Positions 6,038 to 6,429 of a DNA stretch of 6,429 bases are shown here, piece by piece. The notes under the pieces are model-generated. The model was not told the DNA's origin. It did no database searches and saw nothing but the letters and a program-made list of their open reading frames with translations. The position numbers were made by a program, and so were the translations under genes. Numbering within the stretch: the stretch's first letter is position 1; each line of letters begins with the position of its first letter. Location: positions 1 through 6,429 of the forward strand of contig DGVE01000042.1 in NCBI GenBank assembly GCA_002395865.1, given 5' to 3'. Source of the stretch: Lachnospiraceae bacterium UBA4292. Lineage in GTDB: Bacteria; Bacillota; Clostridia; Lachnospirales; Lachnospiraceae.

Positions 6038-6429
6038 TTACAGTACCACTCCGTCCTTAAATATCGATATTTCCCTGCAGCCGTGCTCCTCGGCCTTCGT
6101 CAGCCTTCCGCTCGCGACCTCGAGCACGTACTCCAGCAGTCTGTCCCCCGCGTCGTCCAGGCTCTCGCCCTCCGCCACGGTGCCCGCATTGAAATCTATC
6201 CATGTGGGCTTCTTCTCAAAAAGCGCCGTGTTCGTGCTTATCTTCACTGTGGGTGCGGGCGCTCCGAAGGGAGTTCCCCTGCCTGTGGTGAAGAGTATCA
6301 TGTGCGCTCCCGCAGCCGTGAGATCCGTGGCGCTGACTAAGTCATTGCCCGGGCCCGAGAGGACGTTAAGCCCCTTCTTCGTGACAGGCTCCGCGTATGC
6401 CAAAACGTCCACGATCTGCGCGCTGCCGC
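6038..6429 (-). CDS. uxaA: Altronate dehydratase, C-terminal part (cut by the window edge)
   Basis: The last 130 or so residues of a UxaA/GarD-family dehydratase, which removes water from D-altronate to give KDG on the galacturonate branch. Family signatures are [16 protein letters not shown], the block [23 protein letters not shown] and WIDFNAG, and the ending [14 protein letters not shown] at 6412 could be taken for a start, but the frame stays open to the edge and reads G-S-A-Q-I-V-D-V-L, matching the internal part of the family. The gene is therefore 5'-truncated by the window, not short. The full protein is normally about 490-500 residues. The ending resembles altronate dehydratase more than galactarate dehydratase (GarD), but the N-terminal part would settle this. 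It is the first visible gene of the uronate operon. Confidence 0.92.
   Translation of the reverse strand, partial: GSAQIVDVLAYAEPVTKKGLNVLSGPGNDLVSATDLTAAGAHMILFTTGRGTPFGAPAPTVKISTNTALFEKKPTWIDFNAGTVAEGESLDDAGDRLLEYVLEVASGRLTKAEEHGCREISIFKDGVVL

Noticed and set aside
6000..6040. TATGAT-like -10 element in the uxaA-kduI gap.
   Set aside because: No matching -35 at a normal distance, and the 38-base gap is typical within an operon.
6410..6412. GTG at 6412 as the start of a short UxaA-like protein.
   Set aside because: The frame stays open to the window edge and the upstream residues (GSAQI) fit the internal family sequence, so the gene is truncated by the window.

Overview
The window carries nine protein genes, all on the minus strand, so transcription runs from high to low coordinates. 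Shine-Dalgarno sites are strong and purine-rich (AGGAGG, AAAGGAG). The SDR dehydrogenase and the RpiB-like isomerase belong to types I associate with low-GC Gram-positive bacteria, and there is a Firmicutes-style lipoprotein. Together these suggest a plant-fibre- or gut-associated Clostridia member, possibly Lachnospiraceae. The genus cannot be fixed from this sequence. No gene-free stretch exceeds 75 bases, and I saw no rRNA, tRNA, CRISPR array or insertion sequence.

Region A (about 6429 down to 2056) looks like a hexuronate / pectin-monomer catabolic operon. In transcription order it holds the 3' end of altronate dehydratase (uxaA), 5-keto-4-deoxyuronate isomerase (kduI), a membrane-anchored PepSY-like protein, a small lipoprotein, an SDR dehydrogenase of the gluconate 5-dehydrogenase / KduD / DhuD group, and an RpiB/LacA/LacB-type sugar isomerase. 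UxaA makes 2-keto-3-deoxygluconate (KDG) from altronate, on the saturated galacturonate branch. KduI plus the SDR make KDG from the unsaturated uronate released by pectate or glycosaminoglycan lyases. The operon ends in a strong Rho-independent terminator at 2056-2082.

Region B (2044 down to 46) begins directly after that terminator. It holds an intracellular alpha/beta-hydrolase esterase, a PnuC-type vitamin (nicotinamide riboside-like) transporter, and a CDA-fold nucleobase/nucleoside deaminase of the guanine deaminase type. The genes are closely spaced (21 and 73 bases) and are probably co-transcribed.

The most notable points are four. (1) Two structurally unrelated isomerases that could act on the same 4-deoxy-5-ketouronate sit in one operon. 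(2) A pair of lower-GC envelope-protein genes is inserted between kduI and the dehydrogenase. (3) The terminator is an exact tandem duplication of a 12-bp unit, has a third copy inside the next gene, and abuts that gene's ribosome binding site. (4) A possible stop/restart relay lies at the kduI-to-membrane-protein junction. I found no clear evidence of a wholly new system. These are unusual arrangements of known families plus two uncharacterised envelope proteins.
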